DNA of 6,171 nucleotides, taken from NCBI GenBank assembly GCA_017609945.1, contig JAFCCZ010000057.1:1-6171 (forward strand), in the 5' to 3' direction. Each line of letters opens with the position of its first letter. Position 1 is the stretch's first letter. The notes beneath the pieces are model-generated. The model saw only the letters and a list, made by a program, of their open reading frames with translations. It was not told where the DNA came from and ran no database searches. Both the position numbers and the translations under genes were made by a program. Source of the DNA: Candidatus Iainarchaeum sp. Lineage in GTDB: Archaea; Iainarchaeota; Iainarchaeia; Iainarchaeales; GCA-2688035. Below, piece after piece: positions 1 to 5,240 of this stretch.

Positions 1-1169
1 GTGGCGATCATTGTGTTGTTCAGGGTGTGAACCGGCTCTTTGTCCATGCTTCCTTTTCTGCGATAGCGAATGTTCAGCCTGCGGGCCTGGTAGTCTGTGC
101 AGTTGGAGCAGGACATTAGCTCAATGTACTTGTTTTCGCGCGGTGAGTATCCGTTTACGTCGTACTTTTTTGCGGCAACCGTTCCAATGTCGCCTGTGCA
201 AATGTTTGTCACGTTGAAGGGGATTTCCAATTTCTTAAGAATTTCCTGGGAGTTTTCGGCAATCTCCTCAAACAGCTTCCAGGAGTCCTCTGGCTTGCAG
301 AAAACAAACTGTTCTACCTTGTTGAACTGGTGCACGCGGAAAAAGCCCCGCTCGTCAAGGCCGTGCTTTCCGATCTCGCGCCTGTAGCACGGGCTTACGC
401 CGCAGAGTTTTATTGGGAGGTCCTCTTCCCTCAAAATTTCGTTCATGTACATTGCTGCCATTGGGTGCTCTGCGGTTGCAATGAGAAACAGGTCGTCGTC
501 CTGAACCTTGTACATTACCGTTTCAAAGTCCCCCAAATCGGTTACTCCCTCGTAGGGCTTGCGCCTCATAAGGTGTGGGGACTGAATTAGGGTAAAGCCC
601 TTGTCCCTTAACAAGTCTATTGCATAGCGCTGCAGCGCAAGGTCCAATAAGGCTAGGTCTCCCTTTAGGTAGAAAAACCCGGTTCCTGAAACCTTTACTG
701 CCCGCTCAAAGTCGGCAAGGCCAAGCTCTGCGGCAAGCTGGCCGTGGTGCTTTACCTCAAAAGACCTCTTTGTTTTTTTCCCAACCTCTTTTTCAACAAT
801 GTTCTCAGAGTCGTCTTTCCCAAAGGGAACTGAATCGTGCAGCAGGTTGGGCAATCGCATTAGGTAAGAGTTAACTGTTTGCTGGATTTTGCTGGCCTTG
901 GCCTCTGTTTCCTTTATTTTGCCTGGCAAGGCCTTGGCCTCTGTTAAAAGTTTTTTCGCGTCCTTGCTCTGTTTTTTGGCCTCCCTTATCTCGCGAGTTA
1001 TTTCGTTGCGCCTGGCGCGAAGCTTGTCGGATTCCTGTTTGAGCTTTCTCCAGGAAGCGTCCTTTTTTACAAGGTCGTCAAGCCATTTGATGTACTCTGG
1101 ATTGCGCCGCTTCTCCAGGTTTTTCTTTACTGCGGCGGGGTTTTCCCTAACAAGGCTTATGTTAAGCAT
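1..1169 (-). CDS. serS: Seryl-tRNA synthetase, C-terminus cut by window edge
   Basis: This cytoplasmic class II aminoacyl-tRNA synthetase charges tRNA-Ser with serine using ATP. I translated the minus strand from the ATG at 1169 and got 389 codons without a stop. The N-terminus (MLNISLVRENP) is the usual SerRS opening. Residues about 28-105 are lysine/arginine-rich and helical, matching the long coiled-coil arm that grips the tRNA-Ser extra arm. The catalytic core follows: TAEHP (232-236) is the serine-binding TAE motif, CYRREIG (261-267) and FRVHQFNKVEQF (277-288) form the motif 2 region, and SCSNCTDYQARR (353-364) is a strongly conserved SerRS block. HTLNNTMIA (381-389) opens motif 3, where the window ends, so roughly the last 40-60 residues are missing. 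It is the common SerRS type, not the rare methanogen type. No Shine-Dalgarno is visible, and a TATA-like box about 29 bp upstream suggests a leaderless mRNA. It is divergent from the aldolase gene. Confidence 0.97.
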   Translation of the reverse strand, partial: MLNISLVRENPAAVKKNLEKRRNPEYIKWLDDLVKKDASWRKLKQESDKLRARRNEITREIREAKKQSKDAKKLLTEAKALPGKIKETEAKASKIQQTVNSYLMRLPNLLHDSVPFGKDDSENIVEKEVGKKTKRSFEVKHHGQLAAELGLADFERAVKVSGTGFFYLKGDLALLDLALQRYAIDLLRDKGFTLIQSPHLMRRKPYEGVTDLGDFETVMYKVQDDDLFLIATAEHPMAAMYMNEILREEDLPIKLCGVSPCYRREIGKHGLDERGFFRVHQFNKVEQFVFCKPEDSWKLFEEIAENSQEILKKLEIPFNVTNICTGDIGTVAAKKYDVNGYSPRENKYIELMSCSNCTDYQARRLNIRYRRKGSMDKEPVHTLNNTMIA

Positions 1170-1193
1170 AACGAATGATTTCGTGAGAAAACA

Positions 1194-1202
1194 GTTAAAT
1201 AT
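1194..1202 (-). promoter_or_regulatory. TATA-like box of serS
   Basis: On the minus strand this reads ATATTTAAC, centred about 29 bp upstream of the serS ATG. Archaeal initiation about 26 bp downstream of the TATA centre would begin the transcript almost at the start codon, in line with the missing ribosome-binding site. The call rests on position and composition only. Confidence 0.45.
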
Positions 1203-1246
1203 CTATGTAAAAAACGGCAAAAATCGAATTGGCGCGGACCAAAATG

Positions 1247-1254
1247 TTTTATTA
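1247..1254 (+). promoter_or_regulatory. TATA-like box of the aldolase gene
   Basis: TTTTATTA is centred about 41 bp upstream of the aldolase ATG and is preceded by an A-rich BRE-like stretch. The predicted start near 1276 leaves a short leader that carries the GAGG motif at 1281-1284. Confidence 0.4.
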
Positions 1255-1280
1255 CTAGTTTCAATATAAGCATTTGGCCA

Positions 1281-1284
1281 GAGG
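1281..1284 (+). promoter_or_regulatory. Ribosome binding site of the aldolase gene
   Basis: GAGG lies 7 nt before the ATG at 1292 and can pair with the 3' end of 16S rRNA. An in-frame TAA directly precedes the ATG (1289-1291), so this start cannot be extended upstream. Confidence 0.55.
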
Positions 1285-1291
1285 GAAATAA

Positions 1292-2257
1292 ATGCCGATT
1301 GCAACACTGAGACAGGTTCTTGGAGAGGCCAAAAGGAAAAAGTATGCCGTGGGCGGCTTCAACGCAAACAATATGGAGCAGGTCCAGGCAATAATGCTTG
1401 CGGCGCAGAAAACAAAGAGCCCTGTAATACTGCAGGCCACCGAGGGGGCCTTGAAGTACACTAATTTTGTTTACATAAAGCATCTGATGCTCGCAGCACT
1501 TGAAGAAAACCCGGCCCTGCCAATTGTTCTGCACCTTGACCACGGCGAAAGCTTTGAAACCGTGAAAAAGGCAATAGGGCTTGGCTTTAGTTCGGTGATG
1601 ATTGACGCATCCCACAAGTCGTTCGGGAGAAATGTTAAGTTGACAAAAAAGGTTGTTGGGTACGCACACCGCTTTGGGGTGAGTGTTGAAGCAGAACTTG
1701 GGACACTGGGGGGAATTGAAGAGCACGTTAGGGGAAAAGTGAAATTAACTGATCCAAAGCAGGCAGTTGAGTTTGTGAACAGGACAGGAATAGACGCTTT
1801 GGCCGTTGCGATTGGAACAAGTCACGGGGCATACAAATTCAAGCGAAAGCCAAGGCTGGCGCTGGGGATTGTGAAGGAAATTGCAAAAGGGGGGAGCATT
1901 CCACTGGTAATGCACGGTTCGAGCTCAATCCCATTAAAGCTAAGGCAGCAGATAAACCGTTGCGGGGGTAGAATGCCAAACGCCAAGGGGGTTCCAATTT
2001 CAAGCATAAGGAAGGCGATAAAGTACGGAATTTCAAAGGTAAACGTTGACTCTGACAGCAGGATGGTGATTACCGCCACTGTCAGAAAAGTATTCAAAAA
2101 ATACCCGGGAAAGTTTGACCCAAGAGAGTATTTGGGGCCAGCGCGGGAAGAAATGGCAAAACTCATTGCCTCAAAGATGCGGGCCTTTGGAACTGCGGGG
2201 CGGGCAAAAGATTACAGGGTTATCTCACTGAAAGAGGCAAAAAAAAGATACTACTGA
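1292..2257 (+). CDS. fba: Class II fructose-bisphosphate aldolase
   Basis: This is a zinc-dependent aldolase of 321 residues, a normal family length. It most likely interconverts fructose 1,6-bisphosphate with dihydroxyacetone phosphate and glyceraldehyde 3-phosphate in glycolysis and gluconeogenesis. The class II signatures occur in order on a TIM-barrel pattern: GGFNANN (21-27), HLDHGES (81-87) with catalytic Asp83 and zinc ligand His84, EAELG (133-137) with Glu135, GTSHGAYK (175-182) with zinc ligand His178, HGSSSIP (208-214) with zinc ligand His208, and NVDSD (251-255) for phosphate binding. All metal and catalytic residues look intact. The HGSSSIP form resembles bacterial class II enzymes, whereas archaea more often use the bifunctional FBP aldolase/phosphatase or an archaeal class I enzyme, so bacterial origin is plausible. 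A tagatose- or other ketose-bisphosphate specificity cannot be excluded from sequence alone. It is divergent from serS and 48 bp ahead of trm56. Confidence 0.93.
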   Translation: MPIATLRQVLGEAKRKKYAVGGFNANNMEQVQAIMLAAQKTKSPVILQATEGALKYTNFVYIKHLMLAALEENPALPIVLHLDHGESFETVKKAIGLGFSSVMIDASHKSFGRNVKLTKKVVGYAHRFGVSVEAELGTLGGIEEHVRGKVKLTDPKQAVEFVNRTGIDALAVAIGTSHGAYKFKRKPRLALGIVKEIAKGGSIPLVMHGSSSIPLKLRQQINRCGGRMPNAKGVPISSIRKAIKYGISKVNVDSDSRMVITATVRKVFKKYPGKFDPREYLGPAREEMAKLIASKMRAFGTAGRAKDYRVISLKEAKKRYY

Positions 2258-2271
2258 TTTTTAAGCGATCC

Positions 2272-2280
2272 AAATTAAAA
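2272..2280 (+). promoter_or_regulatory. TATA-like box of trm56
   Basis: AAATTAAAA is centred about 30 bp upstream of the trm56 ATG. No Shine-Dalgarno precedes that ATG, so the spacing suggests a leaderless transcript starting at or very near the start codon. Confidence 0.35.
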
Positions 2281-2305
2281 CCGTTCGCAATTACTTACTT
2301 AACAG

Positions 2306-2833
2306 ATGCCTAAAATAGTTGTGCTCCGCTACGGGCACCGACTTGTGAGAGACTACCGGATTACCAGCCACGCCTGCCTTGTTGCCCGTGCTCTTGGTGC
2401 TGAAAAGATAATAATTAACGGGAACAAAGACCAGTCCATAGAAAAAAGCGTCAAAAGCGTTGTGGCAAGGTGGGGCGGCAAATTCTTGGTTGAATTTGCA
2501 GAAAGCTGGAAAAGTGTACTGCAAGAGTACAAAAAAAAAGGGTATTTTGTTGTGCACCTAACAATGTACGGCAAGGCCCTTGAAAAGGAAGCAAAAAAGC
2601 TCAGGGAAAAGAAGAAGATACTGCTAATAATCGGGTCACAGAAGGTTGAACCAGCAGTATACGAGCTAAGTGACCTGAATCTAAGCGTTACACAACAGCC
2701 GCACAGCGAGATAGCCGCGATGGCAGTGGCCCTGGATTGGATTTTTGGCGGAAAAGAGCTGAGCAAAAAATTTGGGAACGCAAAAATAAAAGTTGTTCCA
2801 AGAGGAAAAGGGAAAAAAATCGTGAGAATGTGA
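2306..2833 (+). CDS. trm56: tRNA (cytidine(56)-2'-O)-methyltransferase
   Basis: This SPOUT-family enzyme transfers a methyl group from S-adenosylmethionine to the ribose 2'-OH of C56 in the tRNA T-loop, an archaea-specific modification that stabilises the tRNA elbow. The 175-residue protein has the family signatures in order: LRYGHRLVRDYRITSHACL (7-25) at the N-terminus, HLTMYG (84-89), a hydrophobic strand followed by IGSQKVEPAVYELSD (109-123), and QQPHSEIAAMAVALD (130-144). The last two regions belong to the trefoil-knot fold that binds the methyl donor. Length matches the standalone family form, and no extra domain is fused. The basic tail (RGKGKKIVRM) could aid RNA binding. No Shine-Dalgarno is visible. 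It sits 48 bp after the aldolase and 51 bp before tfe, with its own candidate promoter, so co-transcription is not required. The tRNA-Met at 3611 is one of many possible substrates. Confidence 0.93.
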   Translation: MPKIVVLRYGHRLVRDYRITSHACLVARALGAEKIIINGNKDQSIEKSVKSVVARWGGKFLVEFAESWKSVLQEYKKKGYFVVHLTMYGKALEKEAKKLREKKKILLIIGSQKVEPAVYELSDLNLSVTQQPHSEIAAMAVALDWIFGGKELSKKFGNAKIKVVPRGKGKKIVRM

Positions 2834-2839
2834 GTTGCA

Positions 2840-2848
2840 TTTATATTA
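2840..2848 (+). promoter_or_regulatory. TATA-like box of tfe
   Basis: TTTATATTA lies just after the trm56 stop and is centred 26 bp before the TTG at 2870 and 41 bp before the ATG at 2885. It therefore predicts a transcript starting near 2870. This favours separate transcription of tfe from trm56. Confidence 0.5.
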
Positions 2849-2884
2849 TTTTATTCACAGAAGTAATAGTTGCCGGCGATCCAA

Positions 2885-3421
2885 ATGACAAGCCCTAAAA
2901 AAATCATCAATTTTGAATCCGCGCAGAAACTTGTAGCGCGCATTGCCGGAGAGGACGCAATAAGAGTTATTAGGATATACGAAAAGAAGAAGTCAAATGT
3001 TACAGACGAAGAGCTTGCAAAGAAAATGCGGCTAAAGGTTACAGAGGTTAGAACAATACTAAACAGGCTCCACTACCGGGGGGTAGCATCATATCAAAAA
3101 AGCAAGAACAACAAAACAGGGTGGTATTCTTATACCTGGGCATTGAAGAGCAAACGAATTGCAGAGCTTCTTCTTGAGGAAATGGGTGAATCCCTGGAAA
3201 AACTTGAGTCAAAACAGCAAATCCAATCAAACTACGGGCTTTTTTCATGCAGGGGCCGGTGTGAAACTATCCCATTTGAGGTTGCGGCAGAGTACGAATT
3301 TAGGTGCCCTGAATGCGGGAAAGTAATGAATGCAATGGACAGCAAGCGGGTACTACGAAAAACCGAACAAGCACTTCGATGTTTGAGAGAGGAAATGAGT
3401 GCCGTGAGGAAGTCGGTTTAG
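2885..3421 (+). CDS. tfe: Transcription factor E, alpha subunit
   Basis: TFE is the archaeal homologue of TFIIE-alpha. It joins the TBP-TFB-RNA polymerase complex and helps open promoter DNA. From the ATG at 2885 the protein has 178 residues, near family length. Residues about 10-90 form the winged-helix domain, with a VTDEELAKKMRLKVTEVRT helix-turn-helix and the typical GWYSYTWAL wing strand. A helical linker (SKRIAELLLEEMGESLEKLE) follows, then a zinc ribbon with cysteines at 122, 126, 141 and 144 (SCRGRCE ... RCPECG) and a short helical tail. The first cysteine pair is spaced CxxxC. An in-frame TTG at 2870 would add five residues and lies where the TATA box predicts the transcript to begin. 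I prefer the ATG, but the start is uncertain. It follows trm56 by 51 bp. Confidence 0.93.
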   Translation: MTSPKKIINFESAQKLVARIAGEDAIRVIRIYEKKKSNVTDEELAKKMRLKVTEVRTILNRLHYRGVASYQKSKNNKTGWYSYTWALKSKRIAELLLEEMGESLEKLESKQQIQSNYGLFSCRGRCETIPFEVAAEYEFRCPECGKVMNAMDSKRVLRKTEQALRCLREEMSAVRKSV

Positions 3422-3579
3422 CACAAATTGTTGGACAAGTAAAAAAACAACGCGCACATCGGCACAGTCCGTTTTCAAAGAAAAATAAGTTCAAAATGGG
3501 GCTAAAATTTTAAATAACACCTTTTACGCACACCAAATTGGTATTTGAACCGGTTTTGGGGCAAATTAAAAGAAAAACC
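3422..3579 (+). other. Intergenic stretch between tfe and tRNA-Met
   Basis: I see no gene here. The sequence is AT-rich, with a TATA-like TTTTAAATA at 3508-3516 that has no obvious target other than the distant tRNA, and a short perfect palindrome AACCGGTT at 3548-3555. Neither is convincing as a functional site. Confidence 0.4.
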
Positions 3580-3587
3580 TTTAAAAT
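3580..3587 (+). promoter_or_regulatory. TATA box of the initiator tRNA gene
   Basis: TTTAAAAT is preceded by a purine-rich BRE-like stretch ending in CC. Its centre is about 27 bp upstream of the mature tRNA 5' end at 3611, so transcription would start at, or within a base or two of, the mature end. Confidence 0.55.
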
Positions 3588-3610
3588 GATTTCCTTTAAT
3601 ATTATTTTTT

Positions 3611-3685
3611 AGCGGGGTGGGGCAGCCAGGAGTGCCCGTCGGGCTCATAACCCGAAGGTCGAAGGTTCAAATCCTTCCCCCGCTA
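3611..3685 (+). tRNA. Initiator tRNA-Met (CAT anticodon)
   Basis: The cloverleaf folds completely by eye. The acceptor stem is AGCGGGG (3611-3617) with CCCCGCT (3678-3684), the D stem GGGC (3620-3623) with GCCC (3634-3637), the anticodon stem TCGGG (3639-3643) with CCCGA (3651-3655), and the T stem GAAGG (3661-3665) with CCTTC (3673-3677) around the loop TTCAAAT. The anticodon CAT is at 3646-3648, and A3685 is the discriminator base. It is the initiator and not an elongator: three consecutive G-C pairs close the anticodon stem, and the first acceptor pair is A1-U72, as in archaeal initiators. There is no intron. The 3' CCA is not encoded and must be added enzymatically. It is a potential substrate of the nearby Trm56, because the T-loop contains the C at position 56. 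Confidence 0.97.
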
Positions 3686-3737
3686 TTGTTTTGAGCACAG
3701 CAAAAGCAGGATTATTCTGCCCCCTCACTTCACACTA

Positions 3738-3744
3738 TTTTTTT
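3738..3744 (+). terminator. Possible poly-T terminator after the tRNA gene
   Basis: A run of seven T lies 53 nt after the tRNA. Archaeal RNA polymerase can terminate at such runs without a hairpin. It overlaps the left arm of the inverted repeat at 3743-3817. Confidence 0.35.
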
Positions 3745-3817
3745 GAATTTTAGAGAAACAGGCGGATTTGCACGGCTCACAACTTAACCCTGCACTCCGC
3801 CCCCAAATAAAATTCAA
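3743..3817. repeat. 75-nt imperfect inverted repeat with two stems
   Basis: TTGAATTTT (3743-3751) is exactly complementary to AAAATTCAA (3809-3817). Inside, GGCGGA (3761-3766) pairs with TCCGCC (3796-3801), and TGCA (3769-3772) with TGCA (3791-3794), closing an 18-nt loop. The two stems are separated by an asymmetric internal loop. It might be a structured small RNA, a processing or termination structure, or the remnant of a small inverted-repeat element. Confidence 0.55.
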
Positions 3818-4100
3818 GTTAGAGAAAAAAATCGCTGCTCACTAATGATAAATAAAAGGCGAACAGGGGGCGCATAGAAACCTAAAAGAAAATGGGGCAA
3901 ATAAACAACTCACTACGTTCCCTAGGGGCCCTGCCCCCTGCAAAAGACCAATTGAGGTAGAAATAAACCTCTCACTCGCCCTGCAGAAAATGTGGGGACC
4001 CCCCTGTTCTTGCCCCCCTAGTCACAAGACAAAACAGAACTGAAAAACACGGCAAAAATGCACTCACTTCTTTTCAAATTAACAAAAAAGGCCGAAGATA

Positions 4101-4120
4101 GGTAATTACAAGTCATTACC
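4101..4120. promoter_or_regulatory. Upstream candidate operator with GTAATTAC core
   Basis: GGTAAT (4101-4106) and ATTACC (4115-4120) form a 6-bp inverted repeat. The left part contains the 8-bp palindrome GTAATTAC (4102-4109), the same core that occurs in the larger inverted repeat 25-40 bp downstream. It could be an auxiliary site for the same regulator. Confidence 0.45.
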
Positions 4121-4125
4121 CCCCT

Positions 4126-4154
4126 TACCGTAATTATTATAAGTAATTACGGTA
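4126..4154. promoter_or_regulatory. Inverted repeat bracketing a TATA box (candidate operator)
   Basis: TACCGTAATTA (4126-4136) and TAATTACGGTA (4144-4154) are perfect 11-bp inverted arms around a 7-nt spacer. The spacer and its edges supply TTATAA (4137-4142), centred about 30 bp before the ATG of the downstream winged-helix gene and so well placed as its TATA box. A dimer bound to the arms would probably block TBP/TFB access. The likeliest ligand is the winged-helix protein encoded immediately downstream; that is inference. Confidence 0.6.
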
Positions 4155-4168
4155 CATATAATAACAAC

Positions 4169-4624
4169 ATGCCGTTAAAAAGATTGATAAGGCGCATTTT
4201 CAGATTATTTAAGAGGGTGGACCAGTGGAGTCAGGAGCCTAAAGACCGCTCAATTTACGTTGAACCAGAAGAGGCAGAGGAAACGCAGACTCTGCTTTCG
4301 GTTTGGGATATTTTGAGATTCAGAGACAACACCCAGGCATATCACTTAAACGGGGTTTTGGGATTTGACGAATGGGTGGATATGGAAGAGGTTAGGAGAA
4401 GAATTTACGAGATTTTTGGCGTAGAATACAAAAACTTCAGAAGCCTTTACCCCTACCTAAAAACATTGGTGGATCTTGGATTGATGGAAACCACAAGTGT
4501 TGGGGGGCGAAGGAAATGGAGAAAGGTTGCCCTGCTAGTGTCGGTCCGAGAAAAAGACGCAGGGAACGCGGAAAAAAAAGAGGTTGTAATATTAAATAAA
4601 AAAAAGAAACGGAAAGAACTCTAA
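4169..4624 (+). CDS. Small winged-helix DNA-binding protein, family not identified
   Basis: This is a 151-residue, strongly basic protein that I cannot assign to a named family. The N-terminus (residues 3-16, KRLIRRIFRLFKR) is a basic amphipathic helix, followed by an acidic linker (residues 32-39). Residues about 42-126 look like a winged helix: helix LLSVWDILRF, a second helical block MEEVRRRIYEIFG, a candidate recognition helix FRSLYPYLKTLVDLGLMET, and a Gly/Arg-rich turn VGGRRKWRK between wing strands ending in VALLVSV. The C-terminus is a charged tail ending KKKKRKEL. No Shine-Dalgarno is visible, and the TATA position suggests a leaderless mRNA. The promoter lies inside a perfect inverted repeat, which fits an autoregulated transcription factor. 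Its stop overlaps the stop of the convergent gene by 4 bp. There is no signal peptide or membrane segment, so it should be cytoplasmic. Confidence 0.75.
   Translation: MPLKRLIRRIFRLFKRVDQWSQEPKDRSIYVEPEEAEETQTLLSVWDILRFRDNTQAYHLNGVLGFDEWVDMEEVRRRIYEIFGVEYKNFRSLYPYLKTLVDLGLMETTSVGGRRKWRKVALLVSVREKDAGNAEKKEVVILNKKKKRKEL
4598..4605 (-). terminator. Poly-T run on the minus strand, possible terminator of the unknown gene
   Basis: Eight consecutive A on the plus strand give T8 on the minus strand, 16-23 nt beyond the stop of the minus-strand gene. The same bases encode lysines of the opposing protein's tail. A second T8 lies further on at 4572-4579. Both could stop transcription coming from the right. 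Confidence 0.4.
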
Positions 4625-5211
4625 ATTGCCCGCAAATTTTTGTAGGACAAGTAAAAATCCCTGAGCTCGTTTGAAACTGGAACCGCTGCCTTAAACCAGT
4701 CTAAATCAACTATTGGTTTTGCCTGGGCTGCCAGGGTCACATTGAGGCCCCCCTTAACATTACTTGCGCCCTTTGAAGAAATATATTCAACTGCCTCGCG
4801 GAGGGAGAGGGGTTTCTCTGAAATCCCGGTTACCTGAAAGCGGTTTAAAAGAGTGATTATTGCCTCAGCAATTTTCTTTTCGTCAACATCCTTTTCGTTC
4901 ATATAATAAACTGCTTTCCAGTCTCCCTTGCTCTTCCACCGGTGGGTCGGATTTCTGCCTGTTTTGAAGAAATCAACAAGCTTTTGCAGGGAGTTCGTGG
5001 GGATAATAACACAATTCTTTCCAGGGCGCAGGAAAGGGGTGTCAGAAAGCACCCCGTTTCGGTGGTAATGATAAACTTTGCCGTTTGACTTAAAAACAGC
5101 TTGGGTGTAACCGTAAAGGGCCCTAAATAGCTTTTGGTAGGTATAAGAAGAATGCTTAATTGCATCCGGGAGTATAAATTTATACTGTATAAAGTAGCTT
5201 CTTACCCCCAT
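4621..5211 (-). CDS. Protein of unknown function, 196 residues
   Basis: I do not recognise this family. The protein is soluble-looking, with no signal peptide or membrane segment. The N-terminal half (1-105) is unusually rich in aromatic and basic residues (YFIQYKF, YTYQKLFRALYGY, KVYHYHRNG, THRWKSKGDW), which would fit a nucleic-acid-binding or compact beta-rich domain, but I see no catalytic motif and only one cysteine (67). Residues about 106-145 are predicted helical (KDVDEKKIAEAIITLLNRF, SLREAVEYISSKG), followed by a strand-like stretch (GGLNVTLAAQ) and a final helix (NELRDFYLSYKNL). The ATG at 5211 is preceded by GGGGAG only 3 nt away, a close but plausible ribosome-binding site. It lies 126 bp downstream of the PRC-barrel gene on the same strand and has its own TATA-like box. 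Palindromes cover its promoter and codons 9-14. Its stop overlaps the convergent winged-helix gene. Confidence 0.75.
   Translation of the reverse strand: MGVRSYFIQYKFILPDAIKHSSYTYQKLFRALYGYTQAVFKSNGKVYHYHRNGVLSDTPFLRPGKNCVIIPTNSLQKLVDFFKTGRNPTHRWKSKGDWKAVYYMNEKDVDEKKIAEAIITLLNRFQVTGISEKPLSLREAVEYISSKGASNVKGGLNVTLAAQAKPIVDLDWFKAAVPVSNELRDFYLSYKNLRAI
5171..5193. promoter_or_regulatory. 16-bp perfect palindrome plus a third half-site inside a start region
   Basis: AGTATAAATTTATACT (5171-5186) is a perfect palindrome, and GTATAAA follows at 5187-5193, giving three tandem half-sites. It lies in codons about 7-14 of the minus-strand gene starting at 5211. It could be a downstream operator; TATA-like composition is the main alternative explanation. 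Confidence 0.4.
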
Positions 5212-5240
5212 TCACTCCCCACTCTTCCGGTAATATTAGT

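Larger units (their letters stand above)
3686..4100. other. Gene-free, C-tract-rich intergenic region
   Basis: I find no convincing gene on either strand. The stretch holds a T7 run, a two-stem inverted repeat (3743-3817) and repeated C5-C6 tracts: CTGCCCCCT occurs exactly at 3717-3725 and 3931-3939, with a close copy at 4010-4019. GAACAGGGGG at 3861-3870 is exactly complementary to 4000-4009. The motif AAATAAAC followed by CTCACT recurs near 3899 and 3961. It could be a decayed element, a structured RNA locus or plain spacer. Confidence 0.5.

Noticed and set aside
11..1269. Several plus-strand open frames across the left edge
   Set aside because: They are all antisense shadows of serS, whose minus-strand frame stays open to the window edge and shows every SerRS motif.
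1157..1726. A 189-codon minus-strand open frame over the aldolase
   Set aside because: It is antisense to a fully motif-supported aldolase, runs into serS regulatory sequence, and has a composition typical of a shadow frame.
2265..2886. Shared 11-mer GCGATCCAAAT before trm56 and at the tfe start
   Set aside because: A pair of identical 11-mers is expected by chance in a window of this size, and the two copies sit at different positions relative to their genes.
3548..3555. AACCGGTT palindrome upstream of the tRNA
   Set aside because: An isolated 8-bp palindrome is too common to interpret, and it is not aligned with any promoter element.
3661..3685. tRNA 3' end as an attachment site with a second copy in the window
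   Set aside because: I found no repeat of the T-arm and acceptor sequence elsewhere in the window and no integrase gene.
3842..3852. C-box-like ATGATAA of a C/D guide RNA
   Set aside because: It deviates from the C-box consensus, and I found no CTGA D box or C'/D' pair at suitable spacing.
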